DNA from: Chrysomallon squamiferum
Lineage: Eukaryota > Mollusca > Gastropoda > Neomphalida > Peltospiridae
Assembly: GCA_012295275.1 (NCBI GenBank)
Contig: CM022679.1
Span: 26,424,350 to 26,488,349 of the forward strand
Length of the DNA: 64,000 nucleotides
Direction of reading: 5' to 3'
Both the position numbers and the translations under genes were made by a program. Below are positions 45,762 to 60,459 of the stretch, piece after piece. A model generated the notes under the pieces. It worked only from the letters and a program-made list of their open reading frames with translations. It ran no database searches and was not told the DNA's origin. Numbering within the stretch: position 1 is the first letter of the stretch; the number at the start of each line of letters is the position of its first letter.

Positions 45762-46512
45762 AACTTATTATAATAAGTTTATCATTAATATCACAATTAC
45801 TAGTTATAACATAATATAAAAGATAGCTTAATAAAGTTATTTTTGTTATTATTATATAACTTAATAACATTACCTTATCATGATCAAACACTTTCAGTTC
45901 ACCAGTGCTAAAGACAACTGGAATACCAGGCTGTGTATTTTCAATAATAGTAGCTTTCACTGTAGAGTTTGAAAATGTTGGTGTGTTGTCATTGACATCT
46001 TCTATATTGATTGTCAAAGTTCCTGAAGCACAGTTTTATGAAAAAATGATTATAATCAGAACCAACAAATGAAAAAGAAAACAAAAATAGACACACTATG
46101 CTAATCCATAAAAAATTAGTTTTTAAAAAGCTTGGATCATACAGTGATAAACTTCAGTAAGATCCATTAGTACACAGAATGGTTTAAATGAGTGGTTTTC
46201 AAAGTTATCAAACCCTAGGAGGCTATGGGAATTTCTGAAGAGTTGATAAATGTAATTAATTTGCTGTTTTTCCTGTTTTTCATTTAGTGTGCATTGTCAA
46301 AAAGGTTCTTTCCATTTTTATGGAATGGCTTGAAAAGAGTAATAAGTGCTGGAGATGAAGATGGAAATGCAAGGGGGCAGTGACAAAAAGCAGAGTTCTC
46401 CCAAAGCCAGAAACACACAGCAATGGTTATAATAAAGTAAATGGAATAATTATTCAATCTGCATAATGTGAGAATAAAAATAATAAATAATAGCAAATGA
46501 AGATGATAATGG

Positions 46513-46543
<31 letters not shown>

Positions 46544-49500
46544 GAGCAGGAGGAAACAGATGATAAAGATGATGATGCAATATGATACCTGATGCGGTTT
46601 GGACTGATGTGTTCACTGCATTCATATCAACAACATGAACAGGCAAAATGATTTGTCCCAAATGAACCTTCTCAATGTCAGATAGAGCAATGATTCCACC
46701 AGTGCTGCCATCAATTTTGAATGTTGTCTGTTAGGAAACAAACATCTGCTTATAACATATATAGAAATTTAAAAATTATATATATTTCTTTATTTTAATA
46801 TAAAAAAATTATTTTGTGTCTGTTTCATTATTATTTAATTAATTTAATTCTCTCAAAATGGAATCTCCTTTATTTAACAAATGTTTAAATATGAAGACAT
46901 ACATACACACTCACACACATGTATGAAATATTAATTAAAAAAAAAAATGTGTACTTCTGTTTCAAATGAAAGTAAATCTATTTCTTACCTTCAAAACTGA
47001 ATTTGTAACTGGTATTCCTTCATTATCAACACCATGGACATTTTTCCAGTCTATTGTGTAATTAAGACTAGCATCCTGATCACCATCATGTGCAGTGAAA
47101 TTGTACACAATTGAGTTTGCTGAAACATTTTCCAACAGCGAAATCTGAAGGTTTGGATTGGGAAAAAAAGGAGATTCATCATTAACATTTGTTACATTAA
47201 TAAATACAGTGGTGGTTCCAGTTCTGGATGGAGTTCCCAAGTCCATTGCTTGAACAATCAGGGAATAATTTTGGACAGATTCACGATCTAGTTCTCCAGC
47301 ACGAGTGATGAGACCAGTGGCACTGTTAATTCTGAATTTGTCACCTCCTCCACTCTTTATGATGTAAACTGTAGCATTGTTGGGGGCACTGCCATCACCA
47401 TCTGATGCACTGACCATTGTTACATTTCCATCTATAATAATAACACAATTTATTTTTAAAATTCAGTCAGTGATATTACAGGTTGACCATCACTAATCCA
47501 GCATCACTGGGTCCTATGGGATGCCAGATAAGTGATTTTGCTGGATAACTGATTGTTAGATTGCACTCAACCCAACTGCTAACCACTTCCTATTTCCAAA
47601 TATTTCCTCTTATGACTATTTGTTGTCATCACTCTATGAGTATTTTCAGGTATAGTTCTGTATTCTATTTGTGGTAATTACTGTGTTCAGTGTGTGTCTA
47701 TTGAAACTGACTAAATACTGTTGCAAGTAGAGATTCAGAAAAGGACATTTAAATCTGTAAAAGGTGGAATAATAACTGTGGGATACATTTGTCTGGGTAC
47801 TGGAACACTAATCCTATCTTGAAAAATATGGATATTCCTTTTTTTTAAATGAAAGTGAAAACATGCATCCCTAAGTCCATTTATAATTGATAATTATTTT
47901 ATTACCTATAATCCTATTGTAGATCTATGCTTCCATCTCTTAGAAAAATGTTGTGTTTGTGCCTCAGACTTTTAATTAAATAACACAGTCTCTGAAGTTC
48001 TTATGAAAATATCAGGACCTAAGTCACTTGTCTCAACCTAAAGTGTCAAAGTAAGTCAGTCATTGATAAACAGCAATGATTATGATGTCAAAGATTAACA
48101 AGCTCCTGGTCTATGCAACTGAAGGAGGAAAATACACTGAGGATTATTCCAAAAATCAGAAAAGAACACTTTGCATTATTGTTACTCTGTTAATGCTAGC
48201 CCTGTGTAAATGGTCAAGATGTCCCAGAAAACTAAAATTCTACAGGCTGTCAATGATGATGAGTTATCAGGACATTTTTCTTGGGAGAAAATGTAGCAGA
48301 AATTCTGGAGCAACTTTTTTCTGGAAAGGCATGAATAATGATTGCACACATTATGAAAAATTAGCTAAGATGACACCCAGTGACTTAACACCTATCTGTA
48401 CATATAACTTTTAAAGTGTTGTTTTTTTGTGTTTTTTTTAAATACATCTTTCTTGGAGCTGACATTTAAACTCAGATGTGGATCCAGGAAATATAGGAGA
48501 GGGATACTAAGATAGTCTGAAGAGCAGGTCAGCAATTGGTGGGAAACATTGAGAGGATGAGTGCCCCAAACACCAAGTCCTGCAATGGAGTGTCAAGGGC
48601 ATGTACCCCCAGAAAATTTTGAAAAATATATTACATTATGGTGTATTCTGGAGACAAAAATATCAATTTGAAAGTAATAAATGTGCATGGTTTTCCCTGG
48701 ACAAGTTTTGATGGTTGGGTTTATCAGAGAATTAAGCTTATCACTATATTCACAATCATGAAACCATGCCATTAAATAGCAATACTGGAAGCAGCAATGA
48801 CTGAATAGGCATTTGTCTCTTAATTATCATATATATTCTTACCATTTACACATACATGTAATAAAGCATATCGTTCTCGTTTATTTATCATTTAACTTTA
48901 GGAAAATCAATAACTTAAAGGAGGAAAGTTACTCAGGTCTGTATAATCTACCCCACCTTCTGCAGCTCATGTCTTTATTTTTCTAATTCTTATTTCCTGT
49001 TATCAAATTATCCAGTTACAATTAGTACATTTATGTGAAAATATTGAGGAAAATGAGTTTTAAAAAATGTATTGTTATTTCAACCTTATTCTATATCTTA
49101 AATTATGGGCAACTAATATTCACCAAATATGAGTTCCTCCATGCATGGAGGAACAAATATTCATTCCTCCAGGGAAATAAATATTCTTTTACACTAAATT
49201 ACTGACTGAACAAGATAACTGATTGCCAGATAAGTGATGGTCAACCTGTATTTAACCATAAGTTTGCTCTGGAGCAATCAAACATACCGTAGCAGTATCA
49301 TTACTGATTCCTAGAAAGGCAACCTGTGATGTAGCAAATTCCTTCCATTTATTTTTAACTAATCAAGTTTTACAAATTGAATAAATTCATGTGCAAAATT
49401 TAGTACTTTGCAACTTTGATATCAGACTTGAACTGTTTGTAATTATTTCAGTCAGGGTGAAAGAGTTAATAACAAAACAAACAAAAATAGAATTAAATTA

Positions 49501-52500
49501 AAACAAGGAAGGAAATTAGTGGTTTACTTTTAAAATAATAAGCCAGTATAGAAATTACATATATGCAGACACACACACACACATAGACACTAACAAACAA
49601 AACTGCCACAGGTATCTGATTTTCAATTTAACAATCTTCAAATTATGTTTCCATTAACAATTATTAATCACTCATTAATTCTAAATATAAATTATTTTCT
49701 AATTTAAAAGTAAATAAGTTATTTTTCTGTGTTACATAATAAATTGCTAATTATTTCTTTTTTCTCTCACATATTACATGATTAATATTTAAAAAAAAAT
49801 CATTTTATTTTATCTTTCGTAAAATTATAAAACAAAAGTAAATATTTTAATATAACAAATACTTTGTTTAATTTCTTTCATACTTGCAATGATATTTTCT
49901 GGTACTGATGCTTGGTATTCTGCCTTTGTAAATTTTGGGGTAAAGTCATTTATATCCTGTAAAAGACACAAACAAATTGTGTTTCAAATAATTCTATCAT
50001 TATATGCCTGTGAAAAAAGAAACAAATAACTAAGTAAACATATAAATAAAGAGATATAAAAACATTCTTTCTTGTATTTGTACTGCTAAACTATGATTTT
50101 AATATAAATTTAGTATTGTATTTCTATTTTATAAAATATGGTGTGTGTACAATTTGTAAGTTGGTAGATATGTACATATGGATTGATAGTTGAATGGATG
50201 TTTGAATATATCTTCATTTTATGGATGAAGGAACATGTACAGCTGCAAAAATATGCATCCACAAAAAAACCTATAATAATTACAACTGGAATAACAACAA
50301 CAGAAAAACAAAACAATTATAATAATAACAGTAAAAATACTATTACTACAACAATAAATACTACTATTAATGATAATGATAATAACAACATAATAATAAT
50401 ATGATGATAATAATAACAACAGCAGCAATAACAATAATGATATCAACAGTAGTTATACTACCAATAAAAGCATCAATGATAATAATACAGTGGTAACAAC
50501 AAAAATAAGAAGAAGAACAATAGCTATGATAATTATAATAATTAAATTTAAGAATAATTGTTTAACAGATCATCACCAGGTGAATATACCTGTACTGTGA
50601 TGGTAGCATTCACTTCAGAACAAAGAGACACGTTCCCATGATCACATCCTTGCAGTGTTAACAATATTCGTCCATGATGAGTCTCACTTATGTTTTCATA
50701 GTCTACAGCGTGAATTAATGAAAGCACTCCATTTGATGAACTGACGTTAAAGTGGCTTTTCAGATTGGAAGGTACAGCATGCAGTAACTTGTAAGAGATT
50801 TGACTGTTTGGTGTATTTTTTTTGTCCTTGTCAACTGCCTGTTGAATAACAAGGAAAATTATAAAATGTCTATGAATATACATGTTTGTTCATTCATGCA
50901 TGTATGCATTCACACAATACAAATGCACAGATTCACATGATAAACACATATTTTGCACATCTTGAATTTTTGTATATTTAATAGACTTTTTTTCTTTTAC
51001 AAATTCATATATACTCACCTTTACTTTTAACTGGCTGTCAAAATTTTTAGAGTTTTCTTTCACATAGCCCTGATAATGAGTTCTCAGGAACTGGGGCATT
51101 GTCATTAACATCACTGATGTTTATAGTTAGTGGAGCTGTTTGTCTTCGACCTCCTCCATCAGCAGCAACAATTGTTAGATAATATGTCTGTTTGGTTTCA
51201 TAATCCACAGACCCATTTATCATCACTTCACCAGAGGTATGGTTTATGGTGAATCTGAAAACAAATAAAAATCTTGATGGACTATGTTGTTGTCTCCCAA
51301 ACAGGTGTAAAATGCTGATATCAGATTTTTTTTTTTGTTTTTTATCTCTCATTTATGGTGCTTTGCATTTAGTAGTCAATTTAATATTTAGGTTAGATAG
51401 CAAGGTGACAATGGATTATATTTCTATAATAAGTAGAAAACATCAGAAATATTTACTGTTAAAATGAAATAATTATGAAATTAATAAATAAATATTTTAT
51501 CAGTTTTGTAGTCAGTTGAAAAAAAATTAAATTAAGTTAATTATGAAAAATAAGCAGCAATATCAAGTACATTGAGAAACAAGAATCCTAATCTATTTAA
51601 TGGGTGTATATACACACACACATATACATGCATACACACACATACATGTAGTATATATATAGAAAATAGAACACACACAAGATATAGTAGTAATAATAAT
51701 AGCAGTATTAGAAATAATAGTAGTGATTATATTAGTAAACTGTAGACTAATTGTGTAGCGTTTGTATGAAATATATCTGGTTATGAGTGCATTCCAATCT
51801 CAGGAATCCCTGTGGGCTGTTTCTAGTTCCAACCAGTGTCCCCATCTCTGAATGGAGTATATATCAAAAATTTGTCCTTCCAAGTTTATGGAAAATTATA
51901 CCATTATCTGTTAGTTCCTTCTAATCAGAGACTATAATTTTAAAAAGAAAACATATCTTCCTTTGAAGATATTTATTATAATTCATTTGGTAAATTTTAA
52001 TATATGTGTATTATTTTTTAAGTAAACTAGTTCTTTGCGCTTTTCTTTGTTACTGAACGCTACTTACAAACCCTCTCCTCCTTGAAGGGAATATGTAACA
52101 TGTCCAAATTCATTACTATCTTTGTCTGTTGCCTAAAAAATAATATAACTGCACATAAAACAAACGAAATAATAACAACAATCAAAGTAATAATTAATGA
52201 CATTTTTTATCAAAAGCATATGACTTTGTTTATGTGTGTAACAGGGGTCAAAATATTCATCGCACTTAATTTACAAATGGAAATCAATATTTACTAATAT
52301 GTCTAAGAATGCACAGAGGTTGACATCTTCCAACCATCCTCAGTGTTATCATCATCATCATCTTCATTATTATTATTATTTCCAAATTACTGTTGTGTTT
52401 TTTTGGAACCAATATTTAATAACAAAATATGATCTTCACATAACAGGTTTATTTGGATGTGTGAACGTTGTTGACATTTTTTCTCTTATAGTGAATCTGT

Positions 52501-53907
52501 TTTATTGTTTCTGATAGGTTTTCAGGAAAAATAAAACCATAATTTGTACTTGGACTTTTAGTTCATGCCACCATTAAATTTTTTAATATATGATAGTTTT
52601 AGACTAATCCACTAAATGTCAACACAAATAAAAAGCATTATCTAATGACAAATGGAAACAATAACTAAACATTTTTCTATTAAAATCATAATCATCATCA
52701 GCAGCATCCTCATAAAAATTATTTTAATTATTATTATTACTATTAGTAGTAGTAGTAGTAGTAGTAAATATAAATTTATTAGCATTATATTATTTTAAAA
52801 TATATTCATAAATTTATTTTATAAATTAATTACCTATACCTATTTTAAAATATTTTATAATTTATTTTTGATTTGTTGTAATAGGACTATTTAAATAAAA
52901 ATATATTTTTGCATAAAATAAACTTAATATTTTTACCTGTATTTTAACACATGTTTTGGCTATGAATGGTATTCATTTTTGGCAATGGTTTTGAATATAC
53001 AATTGATGAGAATTTAGGATCATTGTCATAATTGACATCAATAATTGTGAGTCGTCCATTTGCTGTGTTGATTATGCTGATTTTGAATGCCCCATCCAGT
53101 TGTCTGTTTGGCAATAACAGGAAAAAAAATTAAGAATATTTAATCGAAAGAGAAATAATTATTATTATTTGTGTTGTGTGTGTGTGTGTGTGTGTGTGAA
53201 TTCATTATTTGTGTGTAATTTTGTGTCAGACTGTTTGTGTGTTGTGTGTGATTTTACAGATGATGTTTTTATGAGAGAGAGAGATAGACAGACAGAAAGT
53301 GACAGAGAGAGAGAGTTTAATAAATATTTGTATCAGTCTTTAGATACATTACACACTTACATGAAAAGTTAAATTTTGATGTTTCTCGTAATCAAGAATG
53401 GTTTGATTTTTAATCTTCAAAACTACAGAACCAGTGGTATCAATCATCTTTGGATCAGGTTCAAAATAATCAGCATAATGGTTGTCTATTTCCAGAGTGA
53501 ATTTCGAGTTATTCCCCTTTAAAAAAAAAATAAAGACATACTGTAGTAAACTCTGTGTTTTTTTTAATAACAATATAAGATTATGATGATAAGTTATTAT
53601 TTAAATCATATAATGTCTCAAGGAATACTGAGATTATAATTTTAAATGTTACCTTATCTTTATCACTTATTAGTATTGATGATGGTGCTTTTAATGTCAG
53701 AGGTATTCCTGTCTGCATATTTTCTCTAACTTCTGCAGTGTAGTTTGGTCCATTTGTAAACACTGGAGGATTATCATTCTCATCTTTTATAGTTATAGAT
53801 AAAGTACCTATAATAAGAACAGTAATAACAATAATAATAATAACAATAATAATAACAATAATAATCATGAAACCAATAAAAATGTGAATGAATATTAAAT
53901 GTATGTA

Positions 53908-53949
<42 letters not shown>

Positions 53950-54016
53950 ATGTGTATTTGCATGTATGTATGTATATTTTTTTTGTTGTATATATATGTA
54001 TGTGTGTTTATATATC

Positions 54017-54093
<77 letters not shown>

Positions 54094-54520
54094 TATATAT
54101 ATATATCTTTAATCTATATATAATCATTAAACTATTTATACAAGAACAAATTAAATGTATCATTATCAATGACAAAGTATACAAACATGATGCTGTCTGT
54201 GGTAAGTTTTGTACTCCATTTGTGTCATTCACCATTATTACCAAATTAATTCTATCCACTTGTTCTCTGTCTACACCAGACCTTGTAGATATGTTCCCAC
54301 TGGACTTGTTGAGGTCAAACCAGTTCTATGAATATTAATGAGGTTAATGAATATGTAGCATACTTTATGACAAAAAGAAAGCACAGTTTTTTAAACAGTG
54401 ACAAGAAGCAAAGTAGATCAAATCTATCATTACATTATAAATAAAAAGATTGATGAAGAAATAAGAAATATATGCCTTGTTAAATATACTCCATTAATTT
54501 AAATATGAATACTCAATTTA

Positions 54521-54561
<41 letters not shown>

Positions 54562-55537
54562 AAGTAAAGTATTTTGATATCTAATTCAATGTAGCTTTCT
54601 GGCTTTTCACTTTAATTTGTGTCTTGATGATAGCAATGATAATGTCATAGACGAAGATGATAATTAACAGTTTAACTCACCTTAAAGCTGTCTGCCTGGC
54701 CTGAATGCCCTTTAGCATCAAAGGCAGAACTTTCTGACCAAATGATATAATACTCTAAATTGGAGTCTGCATCAGTGTCGTTTGCAAAAAGATTGAAAAT
54801 GACGGAATTGTTTTTATTTTCATAAACACTTGTCTCATAAATATCTTTGCCAAATGTTGGTTTCTCATCATTGATATTGGTCACATTAATCACAACAGTT
54901 GTGTTTGTGGACCTAGGCGGATTCCCCCTATCCTGAGCATTAACTTTTATTGAGTAAGTGGATGTTTGTTCAGTATCCAGACTTCCAGCACATGTAATGT
55001 CCCCTGTGTTGCTGTTGATTCGAAATTTTCCAAAATCTCCATTGAGGATGCTATAGAACACTGCATTGTTTGGAGGACTGCCGTCATGATCTGTTGCCTT
55101 CACTCTTACAACAACAGAACCTTCAAGTTCAAACAGTACTTTGGTACAAAGATCATCATGTTACAAATATAAGCATGATCGGTAGAGTAATATATCCAGA
55201 ATTGTCAGGAAAATGTACCTATGCATTCAAGATGTGGATATGGTATTTGTTCTTTGGGTATGACCTATTTTGATGTTATTTATATGCAATATGAAATGCA
55301 TTATGACTGATGTTAGTATAGGAAAAGTGAAGGATGCTTATATGTAAGTAAGTCTTACTTGGACTGTGAGAAGGAACCAAAGTAAAGTAAGTAATTGTAC
55401 AGTAGTAGGCAGTAAGTATTGGTTACCTTTTGAATATGTTGATTATTCATAAATAAGATTTTAAACATAAAAAGAAACACATACTAAATCCATTTCCATA
55501 CATATGTATTTATAAAACATATCAACAAAAACTGGTT

Positions 55538-55607
<70 letters not shown>

Positions 55608-58331
55608 TTTTTATTAACATATTCTTAAAGAAAAGCAGACAAAAATAAATTTATGCTCATGCATACTTAGTAAATGTTAATCATTGTTAATCATGAAAGC
55701 AACAAAATAAAGCAAAAAATCTGGAACAATAAACAAATATCATAATTAGGGCATGCACTAAATGTTATTAATAAACCAAAAAGGTAATAGGTTGGATCTG
55801 AAAATACAAATACAGATTAGTATGTTGATTCAAAAAGAAATGAACACTTTCAGAAAAGTATTACTCATGTCTTAGATTATACAGCAATACCTAATTACTT
55901 TTACACTGATCAGCTTTTTTCCAAATAATGATTTAGTTGATAATACAAATTCAAAAGTAATATAGTAATAAATATAGTGAGAATATGCTTTTCTTTTTCA
56001 ATCATCTAGGAAATCAAGATGTTAGTATTTCTAATTGTTTGGGTACAACAAAAACAATAATAATTAATAAAAAGAAAAGTAAGAAGAATTATATATTAAA
56101 ACAGATATTTGCACATATCTGTGGCAATTATTCCAAAATTCATGACACATGGTTTGATTATGCACCCTAAAAATGATAAATGAGCTTATTAGATATCCTT
56201 ATATGGCATTCCTTTTTTCCATTTTTTCATTTTTTATTTATTTTGTATCTAACAATATTCCATCAGAATTATAAATAAAACTAATAATTAAAAGCTAAAC
56301 AATTATTACTCCTCTGTCCTACAAATAATATTAATATAATAATATTACTTTTAGGTTAAAAATAAGAATTTTGTATGAATCATACAAATTAATTTACCTG
56401 ATGTAGCATTTTCTTTAACTTCAGCAAAGAAAGGGTTTTTGTCAAATTTAGGCGAGTTGTCATTTTCATCCTATTAGAAAAAAGAAATAGTGGAAGAAAA
56501 AAAAGAAAAAAGTAAAAAAGAACAGTTAAAGTAGACCTGTAGAATATAAAGAAATACTCTAAACAGATTCTGCACTTTTCCAAATTAGGTTTTACTGGTT
56601 TTTGAATTTCCAGGACAGATCATTTCTATAAAATTTGTTGTAGTGTCAGAAATACACAGTAATCAGTTTAAAATGATGCCAGTTTAAAATGGTGAAGTGG
56701 CAACATTTAAATATACTGAAAGAGTATTATTTTATCATAATACTTTGTTATGTGAGATCATAATTTGATCAAAACTGTGAAACTACATAGACTAACTTCA
56801 TAATATAAAAAAACTGTTGTTTATTAGACCATTTATTCATACCACCATCAGGTATGATTATTAATCATACTGTTCAAATGTATTGTTTCGGTACATTTAT
56901 GTAGGTTTTTTTCCCACGTTTGTTCTGTCATGGAATTTAACAGTTATACCATTTTGACTTTATTGGGGTTTGAATTTTAATAGCAGATAGATTCTTATAT
57001 ACGGATAAAATTAATATTACATATATTCATATGTATTGGAAATTTTCACAAGCACACACACATACATACAGACAGATATGTACACACAAGCATACATTAA
57101 AAACACATGTACATGCATAACTATACAGATATACACAGACACATTTAAGAAATACATATTTATCAGACCCTTATACACACACACAGCGCATACTTCACAC
57201 ACACATATGTAAATGTTACAAATATATATATATAGATATATATATATGTACATGCACATGCAAGTATACTTGTGTAAAAAGAAATGGACCAAGTAATGTT
57301 ACCTACATAAATAAGAAAACAGGAATAAAATGACACCAAACTTGATACCTGAACTGTAATACTGACAGTCACAGTTGCTGTAAGTTGTGGCGATCCTTGA
57401 TCGCTTGCAGTTACATTGAGTGTAATCTGACCTTTAGTGTCATTAAGACTCTCATAATCCAGACCTTGATTCACTGAAATGTTTCCTGTGAATGCATCTA
57501 TGCTGAAGTTAGCACGTACATTTTGTGGAAATGCTGATTTTATCGAATATGTAATATTGCCATTTTGTCTTATATCAGCATCTGTTGCCTAAATGAAAAA
57601 AAATTGCATGTGATTTTTGCACAGTGTTATGTGGACATATCATTAAATAATACTGCCTAACCAATATTTTTGATAGGATTTTAATACCTTGGTGTTACAT
57701 ATTAACATAAACTTACTATAAATAAAACAAGTATTTATAAACATCCCATGTTTGTTTGCATTTTTGATTTTGACTTTTAGATTACTATACATCAGTTTTT
57801 AGTTTACCAGTTGATAAAGTGATATCAAATATGTTGTCACTTTTTTAATGAAAGTGACAATTTTTGTCAGAACCAATTATTTTATTTCATTTTACTGCTT
57901 AGTAGCAACCCTAACATCTCATACTGTAGGTTATAAATAAAATTAATACTTCAAATGAATCTGTGTATAATATTTTATGCTAGTTATTTGTTTTTGTTTT
58001 TTAAAATGTGATATATAATTTGTTCACCAATAAATATGATTTACATAAGTTGTAATTTTATCATAATTAACACTTATTCATCAATGTGTAATTTACAAAA
58101 GCTATAATTTTATCATTATTGCTCTTGTAGGTATAATTTACATATTTTACAAATTAAATGATAACTATTACTTTATGTAATTTAATGAGTCTTGTTTTAT
58201 TTAATTTCAAAATGCCCAAATACAATAGAAGAAAAAAAAATCAAAATCAATAACAAAGCTGCATTCATATTTTTGTTTAATTATGAACCTTTCCAACAAT
58301 GGTCAGATGACATAACAAATTTTATTCCATG

Positions 58332-58393
<62 letters not shown>

Positions 58394-59028
58394 CATTATT
58401 TTTTAAACCTGCCATGTAATTAAATATGTATATATCTAACAAAGTAACAATGTAAATAATTAGTATAAATAAATATTAGAAAGTAGAAAAGCAAGTAATA
58501 AAACAAGAAAGTAAATAAATAAGTAAATCTATACTAAAAGAATCAAGAAATACGAATGATAGTAACATATTTTAGAATTAAGAATTAGACAAATTTGGAT
58601 GGGATTATAATTAATAAAACAAATAGTAATTTAAAAAAACTTTATAAAGTAACAACAACAACAAACAAACTGTGTTAATAAATAAGTAAATAAAATGATT
58701 TTCTATTCAGTTATTAAGAGTATTAATAATCAAATCAAATAATGAGAATATGAACTCTATCAATACATACAGAAACTGTAAGATGATGGTGAAAACTGTT
58801 TGGATGTTTCTTTAATATTGGCTGCATAACTGGTTTGTAGAAATATTGGCGGGTTGTCGTTGACGTCTTTGACGGTGATAATCAACTGACTTCTACTCTT
58901 TAGTCCCCCTCCATCTTCCGCTACCACAGCCAAATAATAAGTACTTCGTGTTTCTCTATTCAGAGTCCCAGTCAGTATTATTTGTCCAATGTTATTAGCA
59001 GTCGTTATATTAAATCTGAAAGGTTAAA

Positions 59029-59065
<37 letters not shown>

Positions 59066-60103
59066 TATATTCAAACGGTTTATTATATGTTTTCACAAAC
59101 TTTAGACTTAAAAACAGAGAAATATAAAATAATTAAAAAAGAAACAGAAAGAAAGAAAAGGAAAAAACCTGAAGTAAAGGAAAAATTAATAATAATAATA
59201 ATAATAATAAAATAAATAAATAAATAAATAAATATTAAAAAGTATCCATCCAAAATTAAAAATATATATATATATATCAAAGAAAAGAAAAAGAGGAAAG
59301 CCAAAAGAATGAACAACCGACATTCCAACTTAATGAAGATATTGATATTTTAACACGCATACACACACAAACCCAAGATTCCAGTTTGAATTCGATCATT
59401 GATTGTGGAAATTATTGCATTTGCAGACGACACACAGAAAAAAAAAAAATAAATAAATAAATAAAAAGGCTTAAAGGGTCATAACTCTTGAATGAAAATA
59501 ATTTTATTATCTTCTGATTGGTTGGAAACTGTTGACTGCTTTGGACATTGTCTTATCGATAGATTTATACACAGACTTGTCAAAGAATTATTCAAAGACA
59601 CATTTATTACGATTTAGAAATTTCCACAGTTTAATTTATGTTCGTATTATGTTCATACAACTTATTGCTATGTGAAAACTCCTTTTTCTTTTTATAAAAC
59701 ACTAAATGTTACAAGCAAAACAGTATAATCGTTATTTTAGCGATAGAATGGGAGTATATAGTTATCATGTGTTTGTGCAGATTTAGAGTAAGGTTTGCAC
59801 GTATGATTGTTTTGTGATCAAAGTATCACTCACCCGACAACTGGTGTTTGGAAAGAATACGTTATTTCACCAAAAGTTCCTCGATCACCATCTGTAGCCT
59901 AAAGCAAAATTAACAGTAAGAGTTAGTCAAACAATGAGTTTCTGTAAATTATTATTTTAATGCCTGTGCAGTCATAGGGCAATAGAATAATTTATATTTA
60001 ATGTGTTTTCCTAAAAGTTGAAAAAATAAGAATAAATAAATAAATAAATAATAAAAAGTATTACTATTATTTATTTATATATTTAGAAAGAATGCTTTTG
60101 TTA

Positions 60104-60191
<88 letters not shown>

Positions 60192-60419
60192 AAATTGTGG
60201 TGGATCACAGTTTATATTCATACATACTATGACATTTATTACTCGGGTTCTTGGAACAATGTTTTCTAGCAGGTGTATTTCGTACGAGTCATTTTGAAAC
60301 ACTGGCTCGTTGTCGTTGATGTTTATCAGATTAATCGTCACTGTGGCTGTAGTTGTGTGATTCTCCTTAGTCTTTGTTTCGACTGCTTTCATCTTTAATA
60401 ATAATAATAATAGTAAAGA

Positions 60420-60459
<40 letters not shown>

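Noticed and set aside
48076-48414. 112-codon plus-strand frame inside the transposon, possible transposase
   Set aside because: No DDE or helix-turn-helix pattern could be recognised, so I do not call it a gene.
52082-52514. Two 71-codon plus-strand frames
   Set aside because: AT-rich intron sequence of the cadherin gene, no codon pattern; one runs antisense over exon g.
54966-55273. Plus-strand frames opposite cadherin exon b of block 4
   Set aside because: Antisense shadows of a clear EC-coding exon.
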